Shown here in pieces: positions 52,951 through 62,800 of a DNA stretch of 64,000 nucleotides. The DNA lies in assembly GCA_002471845.1 (NCBI GenBank), contig DKQT01000018.1, positions 71,666 through 135,665 on the forward strand, given 5' to 3'. The notes below the pieces were generated by a model that searched no databases, was not told where the DNA came from, and was given only the letters and a program-made list of their open reading frames with translations. Made by a program: the position numbers and the translations under genes. The stretch is from Fidelibacterota bacterium UBA7301. GTDB taxonomy: Bacteria > Fidelibacterota > Marinisomatia > Marinisomatales > TCS55. The first letter of the stretch is position 1. The number at the start of each line of letters is the position of its first letter.

Positions 52951-54633
52951 ATGAAAGAACACACCAAGTCACGTCATTTTATTCAGCGGATTATTGATGA
53001 AGATAATGTAACGGAAAAATTCGACAACCGTGTCCATACACGTTTCCCGCCGGAACCCAACGGCTATCTCCACATCGGGCATGCCAAAGCCATTTGCCTG
53101 AGTTTCAGTATCGCCGAGGAATATGGGGGCAAGTGCTACCTCCGCTTTGATGATACAAACCCCATCGCGGAGGAGGACGAATACGTCCGCGCCATCCAAG
53201 AGGATGTAAAATGGTTGGGGTATGAGTGGGACAAACTCTGTTTTGCTTCCGATTATTTTCAGCAGATGTACGATTACGCAGTGGACCTCGTTAAGTCTGG
53301 AAATGCCTATGTCTGTGATCTCACAGCGGATGAAATCAAAGATACCCGTGGTTCTTTGACAGAAGCGGGGAAGGAAAGTCAATATCGGAATCGACCCATC
53401 AAAGAAAATCTTGATTTGTTTACACGAATGAAAGATGGTGAATTTCCCGATGGCAGCCGGACCCTTAGGGCTAAAATTGACATGGCCCACTCCAATATGA
53501 ATATGCGTGATCCAGTAGTTTACCGCATCCTTCATGCCCATCACCACCGTACCAAGGATGATTGGTGTATTTATCCCATGTACGACTGGGCCCATGGACT
53601 GGAGGATTCCATTGAAGGAGTAACCCATTCCTTGTGTTCACTTGAATTTGAAGATCACCGCCCCATTTATGATTGGTATTTGGATGCGTTGGGTGTTTAT
53701 CATCCTCAGCAAATTGAATTTGCCCGCCTTAATTTGAGTTATACCATCATGTCTAAGCGAATGCTGAAACAATTGGTGGATGAAAACCATGTTTCCGGGT
53801 GGGATGATCCCCGAATGCCCACCATTTCCGGTTTACGGCGCCGCGGATATACACCAGCCGCCATCAGAAATTTTATGGAGGAAATCGGTATAGCCAAACG
53901 GGACAATGTGATGGAGATGACCAAACTGGAATCGGCACTGAGACAAGATTTGAATAAGCGCTGTGAAAGGCGCATGGCTGTTCTAAATCCCCTGAAGGTA
54001 GTCATTACCAATTATCCTGAAGGTGAAGAGGAGACCCTGGAGGCCGTTAATAATCCAGAAGATGAATCAGCAGGAAAGAGGCAGGTACCCTTCAGCCGAG
54101 AACTGTTTATCGAGCGGGATGATTTTATGGAGGATCCTCCCAAGAAATTTTTCCGCCTTGGGCTAGGTAGGGAAGTGCGCCTGCGCTATGCCTATTTCAT
54201 TACCTGCAATAATGTTGTTAAAGATAATGATAGCAACATTACTGAATTGCATTGCACTTATGATCCAGAGACTAAAGGCGGTAACGCGCCCGACAGACGT
54301 AAAGTGAAAACCACCCTCCACTGGGTATCGGCCAAGCATGCCGTCGATACAGAGGTAAGGAAGTATGATCGCCTATTCAATGTCCCGGCACCGGGGTCAA
54401 TGGAGAATTTTCTCGAGGCCATTAATCCCAATTCATTAACGCTTTTAAACAATTGTAAAATGGAACCGGAATTAAAAAATGCAAAAGTCGGTGAACCGGT
54501 TCAATTTGAACGATTGGGTTATTTCTGTAAAGATCCGGATGCGGGGGATAAACCCATATTTAATCGCACTGTTCCTATGCGGGATGCCTGGGCCAAACTT
54601 GAAAAACAAATGCAGTCCGGAAAGAAAAATTAG
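52951..54633 (+). CDS. glnS: Glutaminyl-tRNA synthetase
   Basis: A 560-residue enzyme closely like E. coli GlnS: TRFPPEPNGYLHIGHAKAICLSF holds HIGH, LRFDDTNPIAEEDEYV follows, the KMSKS-type loop is TIMSKRML, and the last 200 residues form the two beta-barrels of the anticodon-binding domain. Few bacterial lineages have GlnRS in place of the amidotransferase route, so its presence with a tRNA-Gln(CTG) at 59.4 kb is informative about the lineage. It was probably gained from a eukaryote-type source in the ancestor of several groups. Confidence 0.96.
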   Translation: MKEHTKSRHFIQRIIDEDNVTEKFDNRVHTRFPPEPNGYLHIGHAKAICLSFSIAEEYGGKCYLRFDDTNPIAEEDEYVRAIQEDVKWLGYEWDKLCFASDYFQQMYDYAVDLVKSGNAYVCDLTADEIKDTRGSLTEAGKESQYRNRPIKENLDLFTRMKDGEFPDGSRTLRAKIDMAHSNMNMRDPVVYRILHAHHHRTKDDWCIYPMYDWAHGLEDSIEGVTHSLCSLEFEDHRPIYDWYLDALGVYHPQQIEFARLNLSYTIMSKRMLKQLVDENHVSGWDDPRMPTISGLRRRGYTPAAIRNFMEEIGIAKRDNVMEMTKLESALRQDLNKRCERRMAVLNPLKVVITNYPEGEEETLEAVNNPEDESAGKRQVPFSRELFIERDDFMEDPPKKFFRLGLGREVRLRYAYFITCNNVVKDNDSNITELHCTYDPETKGGNAPDRRKVKTTLHWVSAKHAVDTEVRKYDRLFNVPAPGSMENFLEAINPNSLTLLNNCKMEPELKNAKVGEPVQFERLGYFCKDPDAGDKPIFNRTVPMRDAWAKLEKQMQSGKKN

Positions 54634-54673
54634 CATTGAGAAAAGCACTTAAATCCAACTAACTTGACAGCTG

Positions 54674-55966
54674 ATGTGGACTAAATCTAAATCGATCTTT
54701 TCCCTTATTTTGATCGCAGGGGTTATCAGGGCAGCACCGCCATCACTCCATATTTATGTGATTCCTTTTGATAATATCAAAAATGATGTGGCTATCGGCT
54801 GGCTGTCGGATGCATTTGCAGAGATGGTCAATTCTGAATTGAGCCAGCATGACCGCATCTACCTTAAGGATAAGAGCGGGTTAGAAGAAGTAATGACTAA
54901 TAGGTCCCTATTGCTACAGCAGCGTCCGGGAACTAAGAATTTTTTAATCCTGGGCAAGTATGAAAGAGCGCTGGATAAAATATCAGTTTCTGTTCAACTG
55001 GTTAATATTGCCACTTGGGATGCGGTGGACCAGAGAAAAATTCGAGGAGATTATAACAATATAACCGGGATCAACCGTTCTTTATCTGAATCCGTGAATA
55101 CGATGCTGGTGCCATTTTTACCCAAGCCTGAAAAAGGCCCCTATCCCACTTTGACAGAAGGAAGGCGCATGCGCACGCCGCCTACTTATGGGGAAAAAGC
55201 CATTGACGTGAGTTCAGCCATCGATGAGGCGATTAAAGGTTTGGAAAAAGAAATGGATTTAAATATCGGTGCCCGTGGAGAAGTTGATCCAAAGGGTTTA
55301 CGGGAAGAGAATGGTGAGTGGGTTCTCGATCTATCGAAAGAGAATTATAAAGATTCCCGCCCAGAAAATAAATTCAATACCAATATGATGGTTGAAGTTT
55401 TGGGAAATTTAATGGACAATCCCTATAAGGTCAACCTCCAGCGTCCTCAATTTAATTATGATCCCGAAAATCGTAAAGAATTCCAAATCACCATGGCGGT
55501 TAATTACGGACTAAAGGGAAATATTATTAAGGATATGCTCACCTCCCTGCCGTACTCCGGGCTCAAGCAGGATGGAAATCTCACTGTATTTTATTTCAAT
55601 CGGGATAAATATAATTTCCCTAAGGATATTTCAGAAAAAATTCAATTTGGTCAATACCGTACAATCCCGGTTATTCAACTACTGGATTCGAATGGCAAAC
55701 CTTTAGTGATCCTCGTGGATTCACCAGATCAAAGCATTCACGGATTGGGCAGCAGCCGCGTCCTTTATAAACCGTTTCATTTTTTTTCTCCTCTGATTGA
55801 TTTCACTGTTGGTGGATGGTCCATGCAGGTAGCCCTTGAAACAGTGGATATCCCTGTGACGTATAGGTTTAATATGGATGTGAATGCGGCGAATAATATC
55901 AGCCGTGTGAGTTTGAAATTCATTCCCGAAAATGAATTGCACGGCTACTTGAGCAAACTGCTCTAA
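54674..55966 (+). CDS. CsgG/TolB-N-like exported protein
   Basis: A 430-residue protein with a signal peptide (residues 1-20, ending IRAAP). Residues about 22-150 resemble a CsgG/FlgO-type domain: IYVIPFDNIKNDVAIGWLSDAFAEMVNSELSQHDRIYLKDKSGLEEVM followed by FLILGKYERALDKISVSVQLVNIATWDAV. The remaining 280 residues are beta-rich with no family I know. Such domains often sit in outer-membrane or periplasmic assemblies. It starts a cluster with a thioredoxin, a barrel protein and the selenoprotein candidate. Confidence 0.6.
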   Translation: MWTKSKSIFSLILIAGVIRAAPPSLHIYVIPFDNIKNDVAIGWLSDAFAEMVNSELSQHDRIYLKDKSGLEEVMTNRSLLLQQRPGTKNFLILGKYERALDKISVSVQLVNIATWDAVDQRKIRGDYNNITGINRSLSESVNTMLVPFLPKPEKGPYPTLTEGRRMRTPPTYGEKAIDVSSAIDEAIKGLEKEMDLNIGARGEVDPKGLREENGEWVLDLSKENYKDSRPENKFNTNMMVEVLGNLMDNPYKVNLQRPQFNYDPENRKEFQITMAVNYGLKGNIIKDMLTSLPYSGLKQDGNLTVFYFNRDKYNFPKDISEKIQFGQYRTIPVIQLLDSNGKPLVILVDSPDQSIHGLGSSRVLYKPFHFFSPLIDFTVGGWSMQVALETVDIPVTYRFNMDVNAANNISRVSLKFIPENELHGYLSKLL

Positions 55967-55992
55967 TCAATATAATATCAAAAAATAAAATA

Positions 55993-56484
55993 ATGAAAAA
56001 ACTGACTCTTTTGTGTGTCATAGTTTTGACCCTTCCCAACCTCATCGGCCAAAATAAGGTGCCTAACCTTAAGCTGAAAAAGCTGGATGGAAAATCATCC
56101 TTGCTACATGACTACCTAGAAAAAGGCCCTGTATTGGTTAACTTTTGGGCCACATGGTGTGCGCCTTGTAAAAAGGAAATGGTCTATTTAGATCAATTTG
56201 AAAAAAAGTATAGTAAAGATGGATTTACTATTTTATCCATCAGTACCGACAGCCAAAAAAGTTTATCTCAGGTTCGCAGTTATATTCGATCTAAAAAATA
56301 TTCGTTTGATGTGTTTTTAGATCCAAACAGCCAGATATTTAAAAAATTAAACGGCAATCTTATGCCGACCAATGTTCTTATAGATAAAGGAGGTAAAATC
56401 ATTTGGAGACATTATGGATACCTTCCAGGCGACGAAATGAAGATGGAAAAGGAAATAAGGTCGGCGCTCAAAAAAACATCCTGA
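55993..56484 (+). CDS. TlpA/ResA-type thiol-disulfide protein, exported
   Basis: A 163-residue thioredoxin-fold protein with a signal peptide (about 1-19). The active site is C56-A-P-C59 in NFWATWCAPCKKEMVYLDQF, and the cis-proline region is GNLMPTNVLIDKGGKIIWRHYGY. ResA/TlpA proteins reduce cysteines in exported proteins. Being encoded two genes before a lipoprotein with a U-x-x-C motif, it is a candidate partner or reductant, by position only. Confidence 0.88.
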   Translation: MKKLTLLCVIVLTLPNLIGQNKVPNLKLKKLDGKSSLLHDYLEKGPVLVNFWATWCAPCKKEMVYLDQFEKKYSKDGFTILSISTDSQKSLSQVRSYIRSKKYSFDVFLDPNSQIFKKLNGNLMPTNVLIDKGGKIIWRHYGYLPGDEMKMEKEIRSALKKTS

Positions 56485-56491
56485 TCTTGTA

Positions 56492-58198
56492 ATGAATTTC
56501 TTGCGATGTTTTCTTTCAAACCTATTGCTGGTCACTGTTGGATTGACACAAATATCCTTTTCTGGCAATGCTTATATCGGTTACGGGAAAAGTGAGAATG
56601 ATTTTAATTTTTCCGAAGATCGAATTGACCTAAATGCTCATTGGAAAAACTGGAACGGCTGGATGCAGTTGGAGTTCGGGAATCCACCGGAATTAGGCCG
56701 GAATGTGAAGGGACTTCGAAAATTGAGATTGGAATATTCAAAAGATTCATATACAATAAAACTTGGTGACCTTTACGAATTTTGGGGCCGGGGCCTCCTT
56801 TTAAATATGGTTGATGATCAATCTATTGACTTGGATACGGGCCTTCGAGGCGGACTTGTAAATTGGTCGAATAATAGGTTCCAATTTGAGCTGTTGGGAG
56901 GAACCCATGAGATTTGGCGATTATCCAATCAAGTAACCGATTTTGATAACCGCATTCCCAATTACGGAATTGAAAACACTGTTTTTGCCGGCCTAGCCGG
57001 TTTGAATTATAACCAATGGTCAGGAGGATTTCAATTTTTGAAAGCGGTGGAAGATCATCCGAATCCAGGAACAAAACAATCGGATACGATCAATCACCAA
57101 ATGTACAGTTTTATCCTGAGTTATTTTGGAGAATCTTCCGATTTTAATATTGAATTGGTCAACAAAGATGTGGATGGACTGGGAATGTATGGTGATGGGA
57201 ATATTTATTTTGGGACTTGGTCTTTTGGATATTCCTATAAGAATTATCATTTTGCTGATCTGTCACCTTTTTCCCGATGGGATTTTGTGAACCATACCGG
57301 CGGCGCCTTCACACTTCAACAAATGCCAACGGTTTATAAAGAGCATAATACAAACCTGTTAGGGAAGATTACACACCAAATGGATTTCAATGACGAGTTG
57401 GGATTTCATATAAGGGCGGAAGGGCCTTTATTTGATGAAACGATGCTTTCGATCCATTATTATCAATCCAGCCGCCATAACGAGTGGGTGATGAACGATA
57501 ATTGGGAATGGCAGAAAAAGGGAGGTGTCAATGGATTTCCATCCACCAATCCCCTGTACAATCCTTTTAAAGAATTTTTTACGGAAATCAATGGTTATGC
57601 ATTTCTCAACCGGGTGTATTTCATGATTGGTTTCGCTAGTACAAAAGATGTTATAGATATCTATTCTAACCATGTTTATGGGGATTTCAAATCCTACAAT
57701 TATGAATTTTTAGAAGCCCAAACTATACCGACCCATTTCACGTACCGGTTTAACAATGCCTTTAGTGTAGATATTCTTTTCGAATACCAGGAAAAGAAAA
57801 AAGGAGTGAATTCCTTTTCGAACAACCCTGCAATGGGAAATATACCTTTTACATCAATTTTTCTTAAGGATAAACAGATCAATAGATTCGTTTCTTTTGG
57901 ATTGGCCAAATCGCCAAAATGGTCTGCGACGCTCAGTATGGATTATTCAAATACGGAAGAATGGATTGTTGTTGCAGATGATCGAAAACATAATGCGATA
58001 GAAAAAGCATTGAACAACTTATGGGATACATCCCTGACCTGGGCCAATTTTGAATTCGTTTACAATTTAAGTGAAAAAACACGGTTAACATTATCTTATG
58101 GTTCCTTGCGCGGGGGCGTATATTGCAGCAACGGTGTTTGCCGCTACATTCAGCCTTTTGAAAACGGTTATAAACTTGGAATCATTTCATCGTTTTAG
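56492..58198 (+). CDS. DUF6029-like outer-membrane barrel protein
   Basis: A 568-residue protein with a signal peptide (about 1-19) and a long barrel-like sequence of alternating aromatic/polar strands. LEYSKDSYTIKLGDLYEFWGRGLLLNMVDDQSIDLDTGLRGGLVNW matches the core of DUF6029 proteins of Bacteroidota. Other barrel strands include GGFQFLKAVED, LGFHIRAEGPLFDETMLSIHYYQ and LTLSYGSLRGGVYC. C-terminal KLGIISSF ends in Phe as many outer-membrane proteins do. It lies 8 nt after the thioredoxin and 18 nt before the selenoprotein candidate; such a barrel beside Omp28-like lipoproteins is expected in FCB genomes (from memory). Confidence 0.72.
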   Translation: MNFLRCFLSNLLLVTVGLTQISFSGNAYIGYGKSENDFNFSEDRIDLNAHWKNWNGWMQLEFGNPPELGRNVKGLRKLRLEYSKDSYTIKLGDLYEFWGRGLLLNMVDDQSIDLDTGLRGGLVNWSNNRFQFELLGGTHEIWRLSNQVTDFDNRIPNYGIENTVFAGLAGLNYNQWSGGFQFLKAVEDHPNPGTKQSDTINHQMYSFILSYFGESSDFNIELVNKDVDGLGMYGDGNIYFGTWSFGYSYKNYHFADLSPFSRWDFVNHTGGAFTLQQMPTVYKEHNTNLLGKITHQMDFNDELGFHIRAEGPLFDETMLSIHYYQSSRHNEWVMNDNWEWQKKGGVNGFPSTNPLYNPFKEFFTEINGYAFLNRVYFMIGFASTKDVIDIYSNHVYGDFKSYNYEFLEAQTIPTHFTYRFNNAFSVDILFEYQEKKKGVNSFSNNPAMGNIPFTSIFLKDKQINRFVSFGLAKSPKWSATLSMDYSNTEEWIVVADDRKHNAIEKALNNLWDTSLTWANFEFVYNLSEKTRLTLSYGSLRGGVYCSNGVCRYIQPFENGYKLGIISSF

Positions 58199-58216
58199 GT
58201 AAATTTTTTAACTTAT

Positions 58217-59278
58217 TTGGGAGCGAAAATTAAAAAATTATTTATAACCTTATCGGCACCAGCCTTTATAGTTTTCTCATGTGAGGAAAATGGGGGCGAA
58301 GAACAGGTACCGACCTCCATCGTCCTTACACCGGTGAACAGTGTATTAAAGCCGGGTAATAATGTCCAGATATATGCCTTGGTGATTGACCAAAAAAGCC
58401 AGGAAATAGATGAACCGGATATTACCTGGTCATCTTCGAATGAATCTGCCGCAACCGTTGACGACAATGGATTGGTAACAGCCAAAGGTCAAGGGGCAAC
58501 AGAAATTAGGGCCAAGGTAGCAGCGTTAGAAGGCAAAGCTGAAGTTGCCGTAAGCGTGATCCGCCGGAAAATTCTCAGCGAAATGTTCACTTCCAGCACC
58601 TGAGGACCATGTGCATCCGCGGAGCGGATTTTAAAAGCCTCATTAAAGCCGGGAACGGTGAATTATATCGGTAAGGATTTAGATACGGTATGGACCCGTA
58701 TTTTTTACCATGTATGGTGGCCGGGACAGGGGAATGACCCTATGTATTTGGCCAATACATCCATGAATCAGACACGGAATAATTATTACGAAAATAATTA
58801 TACGCCGCACATGTTTACCAATGGTAAAGATTCTGGGTCCAATACTAACAACTGGAAAAGTGATCCCCGTGATTATTTGGATGATATAGGTTTATACACC
58901 GTTAACCTGTCCGGAAACCGGTCAGGAAATGATATTTCTTTCGATGTACACCTGAATGCGTTAAAAACAACTCCTAATTCCAAAGATTTAAGGTTGTTTG
59001 TAGGCGCCGTAATGGACACCGTTAAATATCCTAATTCTGCCAATGGGTTAAGTGAGCACTATGACGCCGTTATTGAGTTATTAACCGGTGACACGGGGAC
59101 GCGTATCGAATTAAAAAGCGGTGTGGATAAAACAGAATCGTTTACCTGGACCATGCGCTCCGAATGGATCAACCATCCGGATATATCCTGGAAAATTACA
59201 GGACTCAAAGTAGTAGCTTGGCTTCAGGATTATAGCAGTAAAGAAGTACTCCAGGTTAACGTACTGGAAATCGATTAA
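58217..59278 (+). CDS. Omp28-like lipoprotein, probable selenoprotein (in-frame TGA = Sec129, U-G-P-C motif)
   Basis: I annotate one 353-residue gene read through a TGA at 58601-58603. It has a signal peptide with Cys22 (FIVFSC), an Ig-like Big_2 domain (about 32-113) and a thioredoxin-like Omp28-type domain (about 118-250). ILSEMFTSST is followed by TGA (codon 129), then G-P-C132 and ASAERIL, just where Omp28 and thioredoxin proteins have CxxC; the later FYHVWWPGQGNDPMY, NNYYENN and TPHMFTNGK fit the fold. The downstream frame stays open for 224 codons with ordinary composition. A hairpin lies after the TGA (see 58601-58642). Starts at TTG 58217. Alternatives are a nonsense mutation or a sequencing error; no selA/B/D genes are in the window. 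Confidence 0.75.
58601..58642 (+). promoter_or_regulatory. Putative bacterial SECIS element
   Basis: Directly after the in-frame TGA, ATCCGC (58615-58620) pairs perfectly with GCGGAT (58624-58629) around loop GGA (58621-58623). The loop begins 17 nt after the TGA and starts with GG, both as in known bacterial SECIS elements. An outer stem joins TGAGG (58601-58605) with CCTCA (58638-58642). SelB would bind the loop to place Sec-tRNA. Based on visual folding only. Confidence 0.6.
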
Positions 59279-59307
59279 TATTTCGATTAAATAGGTTTTG
59301 GGGTGAC

Positions 59308-59341
59308 AAAAGCGGCTGGTTAAATTCCGGCCGCTTTTTTT
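59308..59341 (+). terminator. Strong rho-independent terminator after the selenoprotein candidate
   Basis: AAAAGCGGCTGG (59308-59319) pairs with CCGGCCGCTTTT (59327-59338) around TTAAATT, followed by TTT. This 12-bp stem, with one G-T pair and a T-run, closes the gltX-to-Omp28 block before the tRNA cluster. Confidence 0.85.
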
Positions 59342-59353
59342 ACGATATTTAAA

Positions 59354-59424
59354 TGGGGTGTCGTCTAACGGTAGGACACCAGGTTCTGGCCCTGGCAGTC
59401 GGGGTTCGAGTCCCTGCACCCCAG
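59354..59424 (+). tRNA. tRNA-Gln (anticodon CTG)
   Basis: Cloverleaf with acceptor TGGGGTG/CACCCCA, anticodon stem CCAGG/CCTGG around TTCTGGC (CTG), T-loop GGTTCGAGTCC. The T1-A72 start is typical of tRNA-Gln. CCA is not encoded. Fits with glnS in the window. Confidence 0.93.
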
Positions 59425-59445
59425 CATAAAATCCGACAATAAAAT

Positions 59446-59522
59446 GCACCCGTAGCTCAACTGGATAGAGCGTTCGGCTACGGACCGAAAGGTTGAGGGT
59501 TCGAATCCTTCCGGGTGTACCA
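59446..59522 (+). tRNA. tRNA-Arg (anticodon ACG)
   Basis: Cloverleaf with acceptor GCACCCG/CGGGTGT, anticodon stem TTCGG/CCGAA around CTACGGA (ACG, wobble A normally converted to inosine), T-loop GGTTCGAATCC. Discriminator A is followed by an encoded CCA (59520-59522), unlike the other tRNAs here. Confidence 0.94.
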
Positions 59523-59524
59523 AT

Positions 59525-59596
59525 GGCCCGTTCGTCTAGTGGTCAGGACGCCGCCCTCTCAAGGCAGTAACACGGGTTCGACTCCCGTACGGGCTA
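59525..59596 (+). tRNA. tRNA-Glu (anticodon CTC)
   Basis: Cloverleaf with acceptor GGCCCGT/ACGGGCT, anticodon loop CTCTCAA (CTC) closed by CCGCC/GGCAG with one C-A mismatch in the stem, and T-loop GGTTCGACTCC. CCA is not encoded. The CTC form would serve GAG only, so a TTC isoacceptor must exist elsewhere. Confidence 0.9.
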
Positions 59597-59691
59597 CACC
59601 GAAGATTGCCCCGTTTTATGACGAGGGCTTTTGTTAAGACCCGAAAGATAGTCTTATTGAAGTAGTATGAACTATATACTAACGACAAAAT

Positions 59692-59715
59692 AGCTTCCTC
59701 ACAGGGGCTTTTTTG
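59692..59715 (+). terminator. Possible terminator after the tRNA cluster
   Basis: AGCTTC (59692-59697) pairs with GGGGCT (59704-59709) with two G-T pairs around CTCACA, followed by a run of T. It probably ends the tRNA transcript. The rest of the gap 59597-59800 shows no gene; AGGAG at 59791-59795 is the ribosome-binding site of the next gene. Confidence 0.4.
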
Positions 59716-59800
59716 TTTGTGGGACAATACTATGTAAATTCCGTTATGAAACGCCTCTGGCTAAAATAAATCATGTTGACCAAGTACAATAGGAGTTCTT

Positions 59801-62800
59801 ATGAAATCGATATACAATAATAAATACTTAACTTTCATTTTTACTATATCTCTCCTAACCAATTTATCATCGCAAAACAAAAAAGATGATATCTGGTCGG
59901 ATGACAATTTTACTGGTCTAAAATTCAGAAGTATTGGGCCAGCATTAATGTCAGGACGGATTTCAGATATTGCCATACATCCAGAAAATGACAATATTTG
60001 GTATGTAACAGTTGGCTCAGGGGGTGTATGGAAGACAAATAATGCTGGCGTCACCTGGACACCTATATTTGATGATCAAGGATCTTATTCTATAGGTTGC
60101 GTCACTATTGATCCAAATAACCCTCATATTGTTTGGATAGGGACTGGAGAAGATTTAGGCGGACGCCATTTTGGTTATGGTGATGGCGTATATCGCAGCG
60201 ATGATGCCGGAAAAACTTGGGAAAATATGGGATTGAAAGATTCAGAGCATGTATCCAAAATATTGATCCATCCTGAAAATTCTAATGTTGTTTGGGTAGC
60301 GTCACAGGGCCCTTTGTGGAGTAAAGGAGGCGATCGAGGTGTGTATAAATCTACTGATGGAGGCAAAAACTGGACCAATGTTTGGAGCGATAATGAATGG
60401 ACTGGGGCAACGGAACTAGTGATGGATTCTCGAAATCCAGATCGGCTTTATCTTGTTAGTTGGCAGCGGCATAGAAATATTGCTGCCTATATGGGTGGTG
60501 GACCAGGATCTGGCATTCATCGTAGTGATGATGGCGGTAAAACTTGGCAAAAACTATCCAGTGGTCTTCCAAAGTCAAACATGGGAAAAATTGGACTAGA
60601 TATATCCAGGCATAATCCGGACGTGATTTACGCTGCCATTGAATTAGACCGCCGTACGGGTGGTGTCTATCGTTCTACCGATCGTGGGGCGACTTGGAAA
60701 AAAATGTCGGATGCCGTTGCAGGTGCAACTGGACCACACTATTACCAGGAACTTTATGCATCGCCTCACAAATTTGATCGCTTATACCTGATGGATGCCA
60801 ATATGCAGATTTCAGAGGATGGCGGTAAAACATTCTACCGCATGAATGAACAACATAAACATGGAGATAACCACGCCATTGCCTTTCGAAAGAGTGATCC
60901 TGATTATTTGTTGGTAGGGTCAGATGGCGGTCTTTATGAAAGTTTTGACCACACAAAAACCTGGCGCTTTATGGCCAATCTGCCCATTACCCAGTTTTAT
61001 GATGTGGCCGTAGATGATGCAGAACCATTTTATAATGTTTTTGGTGGGACTCAGGATAATAACACAGAAGGAGGCCCTTCTCGTACCGATAACTGGCAAG
61101 GAATACAAAATTCAGATTGGCGTGTGGTTTTAAACTGGGATGGCCATCAACCGGCTACGGAGCCGGGTAATCCCAACATTATGTATGGTCAAAGACAGCA
61201 GGGCACGCTAGCGCGCATTGACATGATCACTGGTGAAGTGGTGGATGTGCAACCACAACCAGCAGCTGGTGAAGATTATGAACGTTATAATTGGGATGCA
61301 CCAATTCTGGTAAGCCCCCATAAACCTTCTCGCCTTTATTTTGCATCTCAGCGGGTTTGGAAATCAGAAAATCGTGGCGATAAATGGACAGCTATTTCAG
61401 GCGATCTTACGCGCAATGAAAATCGTTTTAACCTGTCAATTATGGGAAAAAAGCAAAGCTGGGATAACCCATGGGATGTGGGTGCAATGTCAAATTATAA
61501 TACCGTTACGGCACTTTCCGAATCGCCACGAAAAGAAGGAATGATCTATGCCGGTACAGATGATGGATTTATTAATGTAACAGAAGATGGTGGAAAAAAC
61601 TGGCGGAAAATCGAAGTCAAAAAATTGCCCGGCGTTCCAACCACGGCTTATGTGAACGATATTAAGGCGGATAATTTTGATGTAAACACGGTATATGTGG
61701 CACTGGATAACCATAAATATGGGGATTACCAGCCTTATTTGTATAAAAGTACCGATAAAGGAAAGACCTGGCGTTCTATTACTAATAATATCCCCGATCG
61801 CACTTTGACTTGGCGTGTATTGCAGGATCATGAAAAACAAGAATTGCTTTTCGCCGCCACGGAATTTGGTATCTATTTTTCAATCAATGGTGGTGATCAC
61901 TGGATCAAATTAAAAGGTAATGTACCAATCATTTCTTTCCGTGATTTGGCAATTCATAAAAGAGAAACAGATCTTATCGGCGCATCCTTTGGCCGAAGTT
62001 TTTATATTTTTGATGATTACAGTGTCCTGCGTGAATTATCTGAAAAACAAATGAAAGCGGAAGGCACCCTGTTTTCGGTTAGAAAAGCGTGGTGGTATAT
62101 ACCCCGATCGCATCTAGGATTTGGCGATCGCCCCAAAGGTACTCAGGGGCACTCACACTTTACAGCCCCAAATCCACCTTTTGGTGCCGTTTTCACCTAT
62201 CATTTAAGTAATGACCTGCAGTCCAAAAAAGATATACGTCAAGAAAGAGAAAAGACATCTAATGAAAAAAATAGCGATGTTGATTTTCCTGGATGGGATG
62301 TTGTCGAGGATGAACGACGTGAACTGGACCCCAAAATTATGCTTGTAGTAAAAAATAATAACGGGAATACGATTAGACGAATTGATGGATCAGCGAAAAA
62401 AGGATTTCACCGCGTATCTTGGGATCTGAGGTACCCATCACCCACGGCGATTAGACTGGATGCAAATAACAACCAAATGCCTGGATTCATGGTAGCACCG
62501 GGTACCTTTAGCGTAACGATGTTTAAGCAGGTTGATGGTCAAACAACCCAATTATCTGATGCGCAGGAATTTCAGGTAGTGCAATTACGTGAGGGCGCTC
62601 TGGCAACTGATAATCCTAAACAAGTGGCAAAATTTTGGAGAAAATTTGAAAATGTCACCCGTCGAGGATCGGCAGTACAAATTGCCTTGGATAATACATT
62701 GAACCGTGTAAAAAGTATGCGAACTGCATTGGCCCAGTCCAAAGCCGATGTTGGTGATTTGGATACACGACTTTACAATTTGAGAATGAAACTCCTTGAT

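Noticed and set aside
52969..53628. 219-codon open frame on the minus strand inside glnS
   Set aside because: Antisense shadow of a highly conserved synthetase gene, without start signals or recognisable product.
58217..58603. Separate 128-residue lipoprotein ending at the TGA, with a second gene from GTG 58658
   Set aside because: Both parts are in the same frame, the break falls in the middle of a thioredoxin-like active-site motif (TSST-stop-GPC), and no ribosome-binding site precedes 58658. One recoded gene explains all of this better.
58601..58603. Genome-wide reassignment of TGA to an amino acid
   Set aside because: TGA ends many genes here, for example in the ATGA overlaps of bamD/nadD, grpE/dnaJ and fmdB/icd.
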